NCBI GenBank assembly: GCA_021792885.1
Contig: JAJYTV010000119.1
Coordinates: 1 to 6,258, forward strand
Direction: 5' to 3'
DNA from: Bacillota bacterium
GTDB taxonomy: Bacteria; Bacillota; Sulfobacillia; JAJZYS01; JAJYTV01
Length of the DNA stretch: 6,258 nucleotides
In this document: positions 4,337 to 6,258 of the stretch, piece after piece
Layout of the letters: each line of letters begins with the position of its first letter
Position numbering within the stretch: the first letter of the stretch is position 1
Notes under the pieces: generated by a model
Databases searched by the model: none
Seen by the model: the letters and a program-made list of their open reading frames with translations, nothing else
Told to the model about the DNA's origin: nothing
Position numbers and translations under genes: made by a program

Positions 4337-6258
4337 CGCGCCGCCTCCTGCGGGAAGTAGTCCTGCAGGGCCCGCACCTCGACCGTGCGCGGCGCGGCCA
4401 TCACCCGCAGCACGGCGCGCGCCGTGTCGAGCGAGGTCACGCAGGGAACGCCGTGCTCCACCGCCGTGCGGCGGATCTGGAACCCGTCGCGCAGGGGGCT
4501 GCGCCCCTGGGTGAAGGTGTTCACCACGAGGTCGATGTCTCCGGCGCGCAGGCGGTCGAGGAGGTCCGGGTGCCCCTCTCCGATCTTCGGCACCTCCTCG
4601 ACCTCGACGCCCGCTTCGCGCAGCGACACGGCCGTGCCGGCCGTCGCGAGGATGCGCGCGCCCGCCTCGAAGAGGGCGCGCGCAAGCGGCAGCACCTCGT
4701 CCTTGTCGCGGTCCGAGATCGTGAGGAGCACCCTGCCGCCATGCGCCACGCGGTAGCCGGCCCCCTCGAAGGCCTTCAGGAGCGCGGAGGAGAACGACGC
4801 GTCGATCCCCAGCACCTCGCCCGTCGACTTCATCTCGGGACCCAGCGTCGCGTCGACCCGCCGCAGCTTCGCCCAGGAGAAGACGGGGCACTTCACGCCG
4901 ACGTGGCCGGGCTTGGGCCAGATCCCCGGGGTGATGCCCTGGGCGCGAAGGCTCTCGCCGAGCGCCACCTTCGTCGCGATCGCCGCGAGCGGCACGTTCG
5001 CGACCTTCATCAGGTAGGGCAGCGTGCGCGAGGCGCGGGGGTTCGCTTCGATCACGTAGAGCTCGCCTTCGTAGGCGACGAACTGCACGTTCAGGAGGCC
5101 CTTCGTCCCGAGCGCGCGCGCGAGGCGCACCGTCGCGTCGATCACCTGCGCCTCGAGCGCCGCATCGATGCTCTGCGCGGGGTAGACCGCGATCGAGTCG
5201 CCCGAGTGGACCCCCGCACGCTCGATGTGCTCCATGATCCCGCCGACGAGGACGTCCTCGCCGTCGGCGACCGCGTCGACCTCAAGTTCCAGGCCTGGCA
5301 GGTACTGGTCGACGAGGATCGGCCGGCCCGGCATCGCGCGCACCGCGCGCTCGAGGTAGTCCCTGAGGTCCTCGGCGCCGTAGACGATCTCCATCGCGCG
5401 GCCGCCGAGCACGAAGGACGGGCGCACCAGCACCGGATAGCCGATCGCCTCCGCGGCCTGCAGGGCCTCGTCGGCATGCAGCACCGCGCGCCCGCGCGGG
5501 CGCTTTAGGCCGATCTCCTCCAGCACCGCGTCGAAGAGGCGACGGTCCTCCGCCGCGTCGATGCCCGCGACGTCCGTCCCGAGGATCGGGATGCCGGCCT
5601 GCGCGAGGTGCGCCGCGAGGTTGATCGCGGTCTGGCCCCCGAACTGGACGAGCACGCCCTCGACGTTCTCCCGCTCCGCCACCTCGCGCACGTCCTCGAA
5701 GGAGAGCGGCTCGAAGTAGAGGCGGTCCGACTGGGTCCAGTCGGTCGAAACCGTCTCGGGGTTCGAATTCAGCATGATCGCGCGCCGCCCCGCCGTACGC
5801 AGCGCCCCGAGGGCGTGCACGGCCGAGCAGTCGAACTCGATCCCCTGCCCGATGCGGATCGGGCCGGAGCCCAGCACCAGCACGGAACTCTCTCCCTGCG
5901 GCACGGGCGCCTCGTCCTCGAGTTCGTACGTGCCGTAGTAGTAGGGCGTCTGCGCGTCGAACTCGGCGGCGCAGGTGTCGACCATCTTGTAGGTCGGCAC
6001 GATGCCCGCCTCCTGGCGCATGCGCCGCACCTCGTCCTCGCCGCAGCGCCAGATCTCCGCGATCGTGCGGTCGGAAAAGCCGTCGCGCTTCGCCCGCCGC
6101 AGGAGTTCGAGATCCCTCGGGGCGCCGCGCAACTCCTCCTCGAGCTGCACGATGCGCTGGATCTCGCGCAGGAAGTGCCGGTCGATCTCGGTCGCCTCGC
6201 GCAGCGTCTCGACCGACACCCCGCGGCGGAGGGCCTCGGCGAGCGCGAAGAGGCGCCG
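4333..6258 (-). CDS. carB: Carbamoyl phosphate synthase large subunit, C-terminal 641 residues (cut by right edge)
   Basis: CarB makes carbamoyl phosphate from bicarbonate, ATP and ammonia delivered by CarA, the first step of pyrimidine synthesis. The frame is open to the right edge; reading it back from the GTG near 6219 gives RRLFALAEALRRG, matching inner CarB sequence, so that GTG is not the start. About 430 N-terminal residues, including the first ATP-grasp domain, lie outside. Visible in order: the end of the oligomerisation domain; SGPIRIGQGIEFD (about 5840-5875) opening the second synthetase half; ATP-grasp RPSFVLGGRAMEIVY (about 5390-5435); EANPRASRT (about 5025-5060); LGPEMKSTGEV; and the allosteric MGS-like domain with NTFTQGRSPLRDGFQIRR and CVTSLDTARA (4400-4530), which binds UMP-type effectors. 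The stop overlaps the pyrK GTG. Bacillus calls this gene pyrAB. It is intact within the window. Confidence 0.96.
   Translation of the reverse strand, partial: RRLFALAEALRRGVSVETLREATEIDRHFLREIQRIVQLEEELRGAPRDLELLRRAKRDGFSDRTIAEIWRCGEDEVRRMRQEAGIVPTYKMVDTCAAEFDAQTPYYYGTYELEDEAPVPQGESSVLVLGSGPIRIGQGIEFDCSAVHALGALRTAGRRAIMLNSNPETVSTDWTQSDRLYFEPLSFEDVREVAERENVEGVLVQFGGQTAINLAAHLAQAGIPILGTDVAGIDAAEDRRLFDAVLEEIGLKRPRGRAVLHADEALQAAEAIGYPVLVRPSFVLGGRAMEIVYGAEDLRDYLERAVRAMPGRPILVDQYLPGLELEVDAVADGEDVLVGGIMEHIERAGVHSGDSIAVYPAQSIDAALEAQVIDATVRLARALGTKGLLNVQFVAYEGELYVIEANPRASRTLPYLMKVANVPLAAIATKVALGESLRAQGITPGIWPKPGHVGVKCPVFSWAKLRRVDATLGPEMKSTGEVLGIDASFSSALLKAFEGAGYRVAHGGRVLLTISDRDKDEVLPLARALFEAGARILATAGTAVSLREAGVEVEEVPKIGEGHPDLLDRLRAGDIDLVVNTFTQGRSPLRDGFQIRRTAVEHGVPCVTSLDTARAVLRVMAAPRTVEVRALQDYFPQEAAR

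Noticed and set aside
1..6258. CRISPR array, tRNA or rRNA gene, or insertion sequence with a transposase
   Set aside because: No regular spaced repeats, cloverleaf-like segment, rRNA stretch or transposase motif was seen on either strand.

Overview
The window is GC-rich, densely coding bacterial DNA. Its main content is the 3' two-thirds of a pyrimidine biosynthesis operon on the minus strand, in the order carB (cut by the right edge), pyrK, pyrD, pyrF, pyrE. The carB-pyrK-pyrD-pyrF-pyrE order, and an NAD-linked type 1B PyrD paired with PyrK, are typical of Firmicutes. The PyrE is short and Thermus-like, and the acetyltransferase resembles Bacillus YycN. A high-GC Firmicutes-related or deep-branching thermophile-like lineage is the best guess; the species cannot be named from sequence alone.

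Layout from left to right. Positions 1-291 (minus) hold the N-terminal 97 codons of an ABC-F ATPase that runs off the left edge. Positions 292-535 are a divergent control region. On the minus side it has an extended -10 promoter, an eight-residue leader ORF with a perfect Shine-Dalgarno, and GC-rich arms that can pair with each other or with the ABC-F ribosome binding site. On the plus side it has a weaker promoter and leader for the next gene. Positions 536-1018 (plus) encode a GNAT acetyltransferase. Positions 1019-1372 are non-coding: a decayed duplicate of the pyrE 3' end with its downstream hairpin, an unassigned stretch, and a 26-bp perfect inverted repeat touching the pyrE stop codon. 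From 1373 to the right edge the pyr genes follow with every junction overlapping.

The pyr genes supply carbamoyl phosphate (CarB), oxidise dihydroorotate to orotate (PyrD with PyrK passing electrons to NAD+), and convert orotate to OMP (PyrE) and then UMP (PyrF). Overlapping non-ATG starts (GTG, TTG, GTG) and a TGATG junction imply translational coupling along the whole unit. PyrB, PyrC and CarA would lie upstream, outside the window.

The most unusual part is the left end. The ABC-F protein has a very short Q-loop-to-signature segment, as in Vga-type antibiotic-resistance ABC-F proteins, and its leader looks like a ribosome-sensing attenuator. The second point of interest is the paired pyrE tail and its palindrome.
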